Shown piece by piece: positions 36,945 to 47,290 of a DNA stretch of 64,000 nucleotides; position 1 is the first letter of the stretch, and the number at the start of each line of letters is the position of its first letter. The notes below the pieces were generated by a model, which saw only the letters and a list, made by a program, of their open reading frames with translations, was not told where the DNA came from and did no database searches. A program made the translations under genes and the position numbers. The stretch spans positions 13,420,363 through 13,484,362 of the forward strand of contig NC_052135.2 of NCBI RefSeq assembly GCF_016086655.4, read 5' to 3'. This stretch comes from Lepeophtheirus salmonis (taxonomy: Eukaryota > Arthropoda > Copepoda > Siphonostomatoida > Caligidae).

Positions 36945-37800
36945 CCGAATTTAATTTTTCTTCCAGTCATAAGTAGTGTGGGATCTGTTTAAAAAAACTA
37001 AAAGACTGCAGTGTTATATGTTTAGTCCTAATAAAATTTGTCAGTCCATGTAAACTTCAATAGCTAAAGTTACGTAGATACTACGAACTACGTCATTTGA
37101 GTCGCTGAAGTTACATAAAAAAAAAAAAAAAAAAAAAAAACCGAAAATCAACATTGTTATCCTGACGATTTGAATAATGTTTTGGAGAAGATAAAAAATA
37201 TTTCTCATTAGGTTTCATTAGATCAGCTGTCACAAGGGAGGAAGGAGACAAGGGTATAAACAGGAATAATTGCTACAGTTACTCCGATGTCGATTCCCAA
37301 TTCTACTCGGAGTCCAACAAGGTCTTACAATTATAACTCCGCAACAAATCCTCGAGGGTTACGCTCAGTCTTTTATGAGCACACACGAATATTTAATCAG
37401 GGGTTGAATATAATTTACTCTATTTGAGAAAGGATGTTCACTACTCAGGAATTAAATAATAATGACAACTGCTAAGGAAAAGAAAATTCCTTCTTTATAT
37501 TACCAATTCCAAATTCACGGACCAGCTAAAAAAACCACCAGATTTACATCATTGAAGATATGTGGCTAGAACGTATACATTTTAGCTATTGTGTATTATT
37601 TTCTTCGTTCTAATATTCTTTAATTCTAGCTCTGAGTGAAGAAAATCAAAAGATAGCAATCAATGACTGTAGCACTGAAAGATCGATGTATCAGTTTTTC
37701 GGACCATTGAAAGGTAAAAAAGATCGGACTGATAAAAAATAAAAAAGACTGATACCGTGATCAGTCCTGTGAATTATCCATTACTAGTCATTAGTTATGT
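36945..37800 (+). repeat. Repeat G interrupted by family A
   Basis: Segments 36945-37115 and 37545-37800 correspond to successive parts of the uninterrupted copy at 51178-51540. The first half shares aaaaagact...cagt..tagtccNaataaaatttgtcagtcca. The second half shares gatatgtggctagaacgtat, attattttctt and gatcgatgtatcag. In between lie a run of about 26 A and a family A copy (37140-37545). Confidence 0.55.
37140..37545 (+). repeat. Family A, long copy
   Basis: It follows an A-run (37115-37140). It runs from ccgaaaatcaacattg through gatcagctgtcac, gttactccgatgtcgattcc, caattctactcggagtccaa, caattataactccgcaacaa, tgagcacacacgaat and aataataatgacaactgc. The copy sits inside repeat G, so it inserted later. 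Confidence 0.7.
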
Positions 37801-38139
37801 TTTTCTAGACCGATTTGGATTATTAGTTTGGTCAAAATCGCAATCTTATACCGCTGATTGAGTTTTATTTTGTTTTTACTAATTCTGGACAGATATATTC
37901 AGTATCAATATATGGACTTCTTTTCTGCAGTCTCAATCTATGGAACGATTTTCTTCCCTATCCATATTCATCTATAGCAATGGTTGGGGAAATAGGGGTA
38001 AATTACCCCAAATGGGCAATTAATAAATTTTTGGGGTAATGGGATTACTACTTCCTAGTGTTAAATGAAATAAAGACGCCCTGTGGTAGTTTGGAGTGAA
38101 TTAATTTATTATAAGTTATTTTGGGATAACTCTAAAAAA

Positions 38140-38692
38140 AGGGATCTGATCCATCGAATCAGTCTAAATCGAATTTTTAAATGATCCAGTGCCAGAACGA
38201 TTTTTTTATTTTTAATCAGATTAAGAATGAACTTTTAACCAGTTTGATCTTAAGTGATTTTTTCGAGGCTGATTTGTACCTATAAATAGGCCCAAATTGT
38301 TATTTTAGACCGTAGACCGAAATTTAGTCGTTCTCAAATGGTGCCCGTAATTTTTGCAGTCTCAATCGTTGGACTCTATCCTGATTTTTAAGTTGTACAA
38401 ATATGATTTATGCCACACATTTAACTCAATATTGCGTCACTGTAGGTCGATGTTCACAACGTTGCAAAGACATGACGTCATAAACAATTCATCTAAAGAA
38501 TCGATCTAGACCGAATTTTAAACGAGAACAAACCAGACCAGACCGAATTTTTTGTAATACAGATCTGGAGGGAAATTTTTGTTGTAACTGGTCGAACGAA
38601 CTTCTTTACGGGATGGAATTAGTTCGACTAACTAATTATCAAAACGGTCTCAAGCCAGTCTATGATTTTCAGCCTGAAACCCAACCCTACTA
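38140..38692 (-). repeat. Repeat F, one end
   Basis: Read on the minus strand it starts TAGTAGGGTTGGGTTTCAGG, then ctgaaaatcatagactgg and cttgagaccgttttgata. The copy at 52888 starts TAGTGATGGGTTCG with the same ctaggatcggtctgagacc. The TIR-like start suggests another hAT-type non-autonomous element. The far end is uncertain. Confidence 0.45.
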
Positions 38693-39264
38693 AATATATT
38701 AGATATTTAATTGATTGAGGATATAGTTATATCTAGTACCTACGTATGTATATTTTATTTATAATATATTGTGGATGTATGTCTAAATATACAAATGGTG
38801 GATGATACGGGAAAGAATGTGGGGCTAACATTGTATCAACAACCATATATCTTTATCATCAAAAGATATATAAAATGTAGGGTAGACCTTTTTATTATTA
38901 CATAGGTACATATATTATATATTCTATGTATCAAAATTGATTTTTAACCCTCACCTATATGTATTGGTAAAGTTATTCCTTCATAGATGAACAAAACTCC
39001 TGAAATAACAGTTTCTTTTATTATACATTTTTAGAGTGTTTAGTGGTCACTGTTTTGAATAAAATATATCTGATTCTATTGCAAAATAAAAAAGACGATT
39101 TTTTATGTTTCTTTAGTTGGTCAGATGAAGCTGCCCTGGTTAAGTATAAGTAAGCATTATGATATTACAATTACTCTATATTATCCAAAAATTGTATTTG
39201 AAGTCTATGTACATTATTAAAGTTGTATAATATAGGACTCACAGCTATATTAAAAGTTAAAAAA

Positions 39265-39460
39265 CCTAAAATTCGTAGTAATCGTAACAATTTGAAAAAA
39301 ATGTTTTGGAGGAAAGTAGCTTAGCTATCTTAACGTATCATTTAATTAGCTGCAATCATTGGTACCATGAAGAAAATAAACATAGATCCTGCTTCTTACA
39401 TAGCAAGGACATTTAGTCTGGAATTGCTCCATTGCCGATCCTCAACTCTAGATCTCGCGT
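39265..39460 (+). repeat. Family A fragment
   Basis: aatcgtaacaatttgaaaaa, aatgttttggagga, tcatttaattagctgcaatc and gccgatcctcaactctagat match the family. The family consensus breaks at about 39460, where mariner sequence begins. Confidence 0.55.
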
Positions 39461-40471
39461 TATATAAGTCCGATTGGATTCAGCTTGATGGCATTAGAAA
39501 GGTAAGATTTTATATTAAAAGTACTTGTAACACTATTTTATTTTTGATAGACTCAGTATTACTTAATCGAGCATCAAATATGGACACAAACAAAGAGAAA
39601 ATCCGCTATTTTTTTACAGTTTTTCTTTGTAAAGGTGAAAACGCAAGCCAAGTGGCTAAGAATATAAATGATTTTGATGGACCGTATATTGTGACAGACA
39701 ATCATGCACAACTTTGGTTTCGTCGATTCTGTTTCGGTAATTTTGATGTCAAAAATGCACCACGTTTTGGAAGATTAATCGTCCAAAATATCCATAAGAT
39801 TATGAAAATAGTCGAAGTCGACCGTCCTGTAAGCACTCTTTTAATTTCCAAAGAGCTAAGCCTTGCACAAAAAACAATCGGGAACCACATAAATAAGGCT
39901 GGATTCAAAAAGAATCTATATGTATGGGCGCCTGACGACTTAACTAATAAAATATCATAGACCGAATGTCCATGTGTGAACCCCTGCTGAATTGCAACAA
40001 AATCGATCAATTTCTGAAGTGGATGGTTACTGGTGATGAAAAAGGAAGGAAGCCGTCGCCCAAAAGTGGCCATTTTTGGCCAATAAGAGACGAATTGCGT
40101 TCCGTCAGAATAATGCCAAGCCACACACATCAACATTGACTCGCTAGAAGCTTAATTGGGAGGTTTTTATATATCCACCTTATAGTCCGTACCTGGTGGA
40201 AGTGATTTACATCTGTTTCTTTCCACGGCGAGTGATTTTGATGTTCAAAAATTTACCTCAAAAGAAGCTTGTGAAAATTGACTCTCCCATTTTTTTTTTG
40301 CAAATAGGGACAAGGGTTTCTATGAAAGAGGCATTATGAAATTACCTTTAAAGTAACAAGTTATAAAGCTAAATGGTGTATATTTTACCTAAATTGGATA
40401 ATTCTTACTATGCTAAATCAAACATTAAATTTAAAGAAACAATAATGGGTTTATTTTTACTAGAACTTATA
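39461..40471 (+). pseudogene. Mariner transposon relic with N-terminal transposase ORF
   Basis: ATG at 39580 starts MDTNKEKIRYFFTVFLCKGE. The frame is open for 127 codons to 39960. It contains F-R-R-F-C-F-G-N-F-D-V-K-N-A-P-R-F-G-R, the typical mariner linker, and a second helix-turn-helix ending A-P-D-D-L-T. After the stop, fragments of the catalytic region appear with deletions and frameshifts: V-T-G-D-E-K near 40030, a decayed Y-P-P-Y-S-P around 40170 and Y-E-R-G-I-M-K-L-P-L-K near 40320-40355. The ends near 39461 (tataagtcc) and 40471 (ggacttata-like) look like worn inverted repeats. No active enzyme is encoded. Confidence 0.8.
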
Positions 40472-41064
40472 TTATGTACTATTCCTTCACTAGGAGTGAC
40501 CATCAAATAATTTCTCCCAAGCCATTAAGCTAAGTCACTCAATAGAATGTTAGAAATGACGTTAGTTATGCTTCAAAGATACTCTTTGGTGGGTCAAAAA
40601 ATTATATCCCAGACTACATGGAACTGGAGAGTTATAATTTGTCAACTCTTTTGATAAGTTGTGGTTTAACAATGAGTAGGACAAAGTTCAGTGTATGTTT
40701 TTTGTTAAAAAGGTTAGGTTTGAATTAGTGTATCTAGTTACGAGTAGTACACGAGGCATACAACTAAAAGAGATAATACTCATAATTTATAGGTTTAAAA
40801 AATAAATAAAAAAGGAGATAATATTACTGTGTATATAGTAAATGTTGTTAAAATGTTTACTACCAAATGGAAACTTGGTTGTAAAATAAGGGCAACGAAA
40901 AAGCAATAATTATAATTTATTGCAAGGTACAATGTGTTTTTTTTAATGAAACATTTTCAAGAAAATTATATGTGTTCATTTTTACTTCCAAAAATCATTT
41001 CCTACTTAAAGTTTACTTTAAAAAAAAAACATAACTAAATTTATGATGAAAAATGAAATGGTAA
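40472..41064. other. Non-coding stretch
   Basis: AT-rich sequence with no features recognised. Confidence 0.4.
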
Positions 41065-41145
41065 TCCTAAATTATACTTCGAGTCCAACAAAGAATTACA
41101 TTTCCAACTCCAGAAAAATCCCCAAAAACTCTTTTCAGGATGTCA
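41065..41145 (+). repeat. Family A fragment
   Basis: tggtaatcctaaattatact, cgagtccaacaaagaattac and ccaactccag match the middle of family A. Confidence 0.4.
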
Positions 41146-41234
41146 ATTTTCTAAAAAAAATCTTACGCAAGTAAATACTTATTTATTTATCTACTAGAAT
41201 ATAACATTGTTGCATGTTTGTATATCCCCCCAAA

Positions 41235-41420
41235 AAAATCCATAGGTTATTTCAAAAACAGAGACAGATACAGACTTTAAATATAAAATAAAAGTTGCTC
41301 AGAATTTTGAGTTACATACCATAGACTATGTTTCATTCTGATCAAAATAGAGAGCCAGGTTTTTTGCTAATAAGTTGATCTTTTCAAATAACAAGATTGA
41401 TTCCCCGTTTCTCAATGTTT
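41235..41420 (-). repeat. Repeat L, copy 1
   Basis: Inverted relative to 44465-44690. Shared segments are aggttatttcaaaaacagag, acagatacanactttaa, tcagaattttgag, atgtttcattctgatc and gattgattcccc. About 3.2 kb separates the two arms. Confidence 0.55.
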
Positions 41421-42089
41421 GTTTTTAATGAATGAATTATCCTCTAAAAATGGACAGATAATTGCAAAAAAAACAAAAAAAAAACGAATGATTGTACAAA
41501 CGGAAAAAGGGAGAACGTTTATTGAATACGAATTAAAAAAAAAGGAATTAGAAAAAAGAGGATTGGCGAGTTAGTCGCAGTATGTATCTTCATTGTGATT
41601 GAAGAAGGAAAATATTTTTAATAATTATGTTGTCTATTGACGAGTTTTTCTAAATTCTGGAGTTATTTAAAGCATTAATAAAATAATTTGGAATAGAACA
41701 AATAATACAGGTATTATATAATATATTTTATTAGATCTCTATAAAAAGAGTGGGAGAGCTGATTTTCAAATAGATTAAAACAGATTACTTTATATATATA
41801 TAAAGTAAATAGATCCATAACAAATTCGACATTTACCTAACACTACAAAATATTATGTAATTTTTGCAATTTGTATAAAAAGATTGTCAATCAATGAGAA
41901 AGCTCCCATCTTCGACAATTGATTGATGTACCTTCAAAAATATTTGATATCTATTTGTCAATTCTTGAGCATCACTTTAAGTAATATTTATTGTCAGTGA
42001 ACAATTCATTTTTTCAGTCTATATGATGTCAATCCATTGTGCTTTTTAGTTGGCCTCTAAGTTTGTCATTGTTAGTATAAAGAAGGAAT

Positions 42090-42470
42090 TTTCTTTTCCT
42101 TCGCAGTTGTCATTATTATTTAATTTCTGATACGTGAATATCCTTTACTTAATAGATTCAATTATATTCCAAATCTGTTTGAACGTTCGTGTGTGCTCAT
42201 AAAAGATGGAGCGTAACCCTAAGGATTTGTTGCGGAGTTATAATTGTAAGTCCTTGTTGGACTCAGAGTATAATTGGGGATCGATATCCGAGTAATTCTA
42301 GCAAATGTCCTTGTTTATATCATTTTCTCTTTCCTCTTTTGTCATAGCTGGTTGTATCTAATGAAACGTCATGTGTATTATTCTTTCTCTCCTCCAAAAC
42401 ATTCTTCAAATTGTCAGGGTTACCATGTTGATTTTTCGGTTTTAGTTATTAAATACCCATTCTACACTGG
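42090..42470 (-). repeat. Family A, long copy
   Basis: An inverted full-length-type copy. It includes gtcattattatttaatttct, cgttcgtgtgtgctcat, ggatttgttgcggagttata, agtccttgttggactcagag, ggggatcgatatccgagtaa, caaaacattcttcaaattgt, catgttgatttttcgg and cccattctacactggatttt. The last two blocks show that the family extends beyond the shorter copies. Confidence 0.7.
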
Positions 42471-42837
42471 ATTTTTATTATTGTTGATAAGGATCATAAA
42501 AAAGGAGCATAAAGAAAAAACAGACATTGTAGGGTTTTAATCCCCCTTCTATGGGACTTCATTATATTTGGTGTATGTCTAAAAAAATACTTATTTAAAG
42601 AAGTAGATGAACAACATACCAGGCATTTTTTCATAGAGAGTAAAAAAAAAAAAATAAACAAAGTAACAACAATAACAGAGATTTGCTTTTACATAGTTAA
42701 ATATGTAGTATGGAATCTTCATAAAATAACTTCCTTTTTAGTACTAATGTATTTTTGTAAGAAGATTTTGTTGTTTTTGAGCAATTGGAAATTGTTACAA
42801 GTCTCCATTTAAAGAATACATTCCCCTAGTATCTTAA

Positions 42838-43360
42838 CTAAGGGGTTCTCAAAATTATATTTTGGGGGTTTGGTATTTTGGATTTTTTTTTGAAAAAAAA
42901 ACTTGAAAAATTATTTTTTTTCGGAAAAAAATGATTAAAACATAAATTCCATTTGTTAATTTTTTTTTACAATAAATATTCAAAAATTCATAGAAATTCT
43001 GAAAAAATTTAAAATATCTACAGCTGTTCACAAAAAATTATGATTTATAAAATAAAGTATAAAAAAATCTATGGTTATTCTCAAAAAATTTTATTTTTTG
43101 GAAAAAAATTGAAAAAATTGAATTTCAAATATTAAATTGATTATAGAAAAATTTATAACTACTTTCAGAAGAAAATTTTGGAAAAAAAATTGAAAAATTA
43201 CATTTTTTTTAAAGACCTTTAAAAAATTTAATTCAATTTCGAATCTTAAATTTTTGGAAAAAAAATTTCAAATTTTAAATTTTCTATTAATGTGGGGAAA
43301 TTCCTTAATTTGGGGGGGGGTACTACATCACTTCCAGGGCAACCCCTGCCGACGTCTCTG
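42838..43360 (-). mobile_element. Family C element with 5-bp target duplication CTTAA
   Basis: The left end is ctaaggggttctcaaaatta and the right end cctgccgacgtctctg. CTTAA occurs directly outside both ends (42833-42837 and 43361-43365). The 523-bp interior is composed of AT-rich units with atctacagctgttcacaaa and atctatggttattctcaaa. Confidence 0.8.
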
Positions 43361-43544
43361 CTTAATGTAATTTGAGAGTTAAAATTGAGATATAACTCCT
43401 TGTTTCGGAATGGGGTCTATCTAAATCCTTGAATTATAGTGGTGAAATTCTCATGATAACTTGAGTATATTCCTTGTCGTACTCACGTCTTTTTCCCCAT
43501 ACAAGATGTTGTTTTTATGATACTGCAGATGACGTCACTTTATA

Positions 43545-43660
43545 ATTTTTGTCATCATACAACTTTTTTTCCCTGTATAGAACTCACATGGTTAATTCAG
43601 TTAAAAAGCAAAATTCATGGGGATTAATTAATTAGTTATCATTCGCCCTAGCGGACAAAA
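43545..43660 (+). repeat. Repeat E, copy 1
   Basis: It shares with 53085-53265 the blocks ttaattcagttaaaaNgc, attcatggggatta and cgccctagcggacNaaa. Both lie in intron 1. Confidence 0.45.
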
Positions 43661-43731
43661 CATTGTTAATAAGCCTACTACTTTGTACAAGTATGGATCT
43701 CGTTGTATTTGATTCGCCACGTGATGTATAG

Positions 43732-43917
43732 CATGGGTTGGCAACCTTTGAGACATGGAGTGTCAACTTCAACATTTCTAATCAACGAGTGTGCCACTAT
43801 CAACAATATTGGTAAAAAACACAACCTAACTAAGAGAATATGTTCTAATTTGCGCGTGCCAGTGAATATGGCTCCGTGTGCCAGCAGTGGCACGCGTCCC
43901 ATATTTTCCCAATCCTG
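43732..43917 (+). mobile_element. Short hAT-like MITE (186 bp)
   Basis: It starts CATGGGTTGGCAACCTTTGA and ends in cccaatcctg (complement CAGGATTGGG). This fits the CAGgggTtGGcaa type of hAT terminus. The flanks atgtatag (43724-43731) and gtgcatag (43918-43925) agree at 6 of 8 positions, consistent with an aged 8-bp duplication. The GC-richer interior yields overlapping ORFs on both strands; neither is taken as a gene. Confidence 0.7.
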
Positions 43918-43967
43918 GTGCATAGCTTTGGATATATGTATTTGTTATTTTATATTATAATTATATA

Positions 43968-44215
43968 AACAGGTTCTAATATTGTAACTTTGAACTATGA
44001 AGGGCTCTACTCTTGGAGAGTAAGAAATAAGACCTATTTTCAAATACAAATTAAAATAATACTATTTAAATTCATAACAAGCAGTATTGGGATACGATGT
44101 TTTATATTTATTATGGAGATGTGACGTCATTTCTGTCTCTCTAATTAGTTATGTAAAAAAGTGAAAAAAATATATCAAAAAAGAATATAATATTATAATG
44201 GACATAGGACTTATC
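43968..44215 (+). repeat. Repeat M, copy 1
   Basis: Direct repeat of 44730-44995. Shared segments are gttctaatattgtaactttg-like, ggagagNaNgaaataaNacc, tggagatgtgacgtcatttc, taattagttat and aataatattataatgga. The duplication is old, with many differences. Confidence 0.55.
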
Positions 44216-44464
44216 TTTATTATATTTTGATTTCAAATTATTTTATAAATGTTTTTAGTAAAACTTGTCGATAAACAACATATTAATTAGAAATATGTTC
44301 CTCCTTCAACCATCATGAAGATACATACTAAGACTAAGTCACTAATCCTCTTCCTAACTCCCTTTATTAATTCATATTCAGTAGACGGGTTTCCTTTTTT
44401 TTTTGTTAGAAAAATAATTCGTTTTTTGAACTTTTATTTTTTTTTGTGGTGCATTTTTGAATTG

Positions 44465-44690
44465 GCAGCCCATACCTTAGAAAAACATTCAACCACGGGG
44501 AATCAATATAGTTTTATAGAAAAAAATCAGCTTATTTGCGAAAAAATAAACTTAACCCAGGAATTTGGTCGGATCAGAATGAAACATGTTCGAAGGAACA
44601 TACCTCAAAATTTTGATCATCATTTATTTTATGCTTAAAGTATGTATCTGTCTCTGTTTTTGAAATAAATACCTATGCATTTTTATCAAC
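44465..44690 (+). repeat. Repeat L, copy 2
   Basis: Inverted partner of 41235-41420. A 107-codon plus-strand ORF (44315-44638) overlaps it but is not conserved in the partner, so it is not called a gene. Confidence 0.55.
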
Positions 44691-44729
44691 AGACATACAA
44701 CTACAATATTATATTATAGTACATAACGA

Positions 44730-44995
44730 TTAATAGGCTCAAAGATTCTAAGACTTTAAGCTATGAATAAATCATTCCTGGAGAGCAGGAAATAATACCA
44801 ACTTCAAATATCATTTGAAATTTAAATATCTAATAACTATTAAATTTAATTGCAAGAACTGTGTGGATATGATATCTTATTGTTTTCTTTGGAGATGTAA
44901 CGTCATTTCCCCCTCTATAATTAGTTATTTAAAAAGTTATCAAAAAATATATTAATATATGAAAATAATATTATAATGGAATAGGGCCCGCTTTT
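44730..44995 (+). repeat. Repeat M, copy 2
   Basis: Direct partner of 43968-44215. Here the central palindrome reads taacgtca instead of tgacgtca. Confidence 0.55.
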
Positions 44996-45119
44996 TGTAG
45001 TTGCTACCTGAATATATTATGGTTTTTTTATTTTGCAAAACTATTAGCTTTATTCTGGAAGAGAAAACGTATAATATATAAGAATAAAGTAATAACTTGT
45101 GAGTAAACTCATGAAAAAC

Positions 45120-45375
45120 GGAGAGTAACAAAGAGGTTTTTTTTTCGGGAGTTATTTAATGTAAGTCGTTCTTGGAGTTAGACTAGAATTGAGGATCGAA
45201 TGCAGAGTAATTCCATTTTATATTTCCTTGCTATTTAAGGAGTTGGATTTGTTTTTATTTCTATCCTCTCACAGCTACTTTCAGCTGATCTAATAAAACA
45301 TGATGACAGCATAGCTGTTCTCCTCAGAATTATTCTTCAAATTGTCAGGGTGACCTCATACATTCTCGTTTCTTT
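45120..45375 (-). repeat. Family A copy
   Basis: Inverted copy with gtaagtcgttcttggagtta, gaattgaggatcgaatgcag, ttcagctgatctaataaaac and cttcaaattgtcagggtgac. Confidence 0.6.
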
Positions 45376-46559
45376 TTTTTATATTTCATTGGATAAATAT
45401 ATTTTTTATCTATGAAGATTATGTATAATTTTTCAAAAATCAAAGTCAATTAAACGTTGAAGGCTTAATTATTATTAATAAGGGCTTATGTATCTTAAGG
45501 CAAAATGGAAGGAGTAAAATCGTTGTTTTCCATATTTGAATAATTTTTTGCCATAATTATTTAAAAGTAAAAAAAATGTGAAATTTTACCAATTGACCAT
45601 ACGATGAAGGTGCGTAACAAAAGTGTTGAAAAACTTTTTGTTATAGTTGAACAAAGTACTCGAAGCAATGTATTTATTTGCAAAAAAAAAATATATATAT
45701 AATTCATTGTGTACTGCATTAAGAAAATATATTTATTTTTGTAAATTTGTCAATTTTAATGCATTTATTTCATTTTTTTCCTTCTTTGTCAATTTATTTC
45801 TAATATAACTTAATGGGTTTTTTAATGAATTCCTTGCTTGGTCATGGAACTATCTTATTGGTTATTGCATAATATATTTATATTTCAATAATAATATTAT
45901 TTATTAAAAGAAGATGTGTGTTTGTGTGTTGTGTGAGTTTTTTTTTTTTTTTCAAATTAAGTTTATAATTAATTCTCTCCCTAATAATATGTTATGTATT
46001 ATTTATTAACATCTACAATATTTTATATGTATAAAAAACGACTGGATCTTACAGACATTTTTATTTTCTCCAATAAATGCCTGTTTCTTTCTAGAAAAAA
46101 ATAAATACACATTTAACTTTTAAATTTAACTGATTGTTTCTTGATATAGTTTGTAATAGTACAACGACATTTATGATTATTTGAAGAGTTACCATTGACA
46201 TAAAAAAATATAAATAGTGTTGTATCGGCTCAAACAATTATCAAATCAATTTTAGTAGATGTTTTTCGACCCTAATTAAATAGTAAGCTCATTGTTAAAA
46301 TTGAAAAGTCAGCCCGAGTCAACTTCATATTTATAATTAAGTTCTTCTCATCTCTGCGGAAATATCAAACTAGAAATATATATATTATGGTTTGGTAAAG
46401 AATAACACCATCTCACAGTTGCTAAAAATTCTTGGTTTTTAGTAGGATTGTGAATTTTGCTGAGAAGAAGTTGACTTAAAGGAAAAAAGAAAAATACTAG
46501 TTAGGTACGAGCCTCAGTTCTATCATGAATGTTTATTGTCAAATAAAGTAGCCTACGTT
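45376..46559. other. Non-coding stretch
   Basis: AT-rich sequence with a short (TG)n run near 45917-45935 followed by a T-run. No gene or repeat family is seen. Confidence 0.4.
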
Positions 46560-46950
46560 TTTCTAATCCAAAAATTATTATTAATATTTTTTAATTTGAA
46601 AAATTAAATTTTTTGAAAAAATTTCAAAATTAAATTTAAAATACACAATTTGATATTAAAAAATTATCAAAAATTCACAACTTTTCAAAAAAAAAAAAAA
46701 AATTGGAAACAAATTTTAAAAATCTAAAGCCTTTTCCAAAAAATTGAATTTTTTGGAAAAGAAATTCAATAATTAAATTGCACATATAAGATTTTATGAA
46801 AAAAAAACATTAAATTTTTTTGAGAAAAATTTAAGAATAAATAATCACATTTTTGGAATTTTTTTTTGAAAAATTATATTAAATTTTCTAGAAACAAGCA
46901 AAAATTCCTATAAATTGTAATAACTTAGAAAAGTAATAAATATCTAAATA
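46560..46950 (-). mobile_element. Family C-type interior repeats
   Basis: Tandem AT-rich units with attcacaacttttcaaaa-like and aatctaaagccttttcc cores. No terminus is preserved. It leads directly into the H-family end at 46918-47064, so it may equally be the interior of that element. Confidence 0.45.
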
Positions 46951-47064
46951 TTAAAAATAAATATGAATCGGAATAGCAAATTAAACTTTGTTTTCCCAAT
47001 TCCGATTCTAGAAAAAAACAACCGATTCTCCTACTCCTGATTCCGATTAATTATCCTATCACTA
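46918..47064 (-). mobile_element. hAT-like MITE family H, one end
   Basis: On the minus strand it starts TAGTGATAGGATAATTAATC and continues with ggaatcaggagtaggagaatcggttgtttttt-type sequence as in the other copies. The distal end is not found. Confidence 0.65.
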
Positions 47065-47084
47065 GTTATAAGATGAAAAAAAGC

Positions 47085-47290
47085 AAAGACAAGTCCCACT
47101 CTGTATCAAGCCAAGAATTACTCGGTTTTCGATCCCCTCAATTTTACTTTAAGTCCATCACGAACTTACATTAATAGCTTCCCAACAAACCTTCAGTGTT
47201 CCTCTCCGTTATTTATAAACCCACATACTTATTGTTATAATTTATACTTTGATATTTTCTCTTAAAGAATAAAAAAATAACAATAGTAGC
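47085..47290 (+). repeat. Family A copy
   Basis: caagtcccactctgtatcaa, gaattactcggttttcgatc, caattttactttaagtccat, cttacattaatagcttccca and caatagtagct mark a shortened copy. Confidence 0.55.

Noticed and set aside
39702..40136. 144-codon minus-strand ORF
   Set aside because: It is the antisense shadow of the plus-strand mariner transposase relic.
43678..43960. Overlapping ORFs of 81 and 85 codons on opposite strands
   Set aside because: Both fall on the GC-richer MITE at 43732-43917; no protein family.
44315..44638. 107-codon plus-strand ORF
   Set aside because: Overlaps repeat L, whose inverted partner does not keep the frame; no family recognised.
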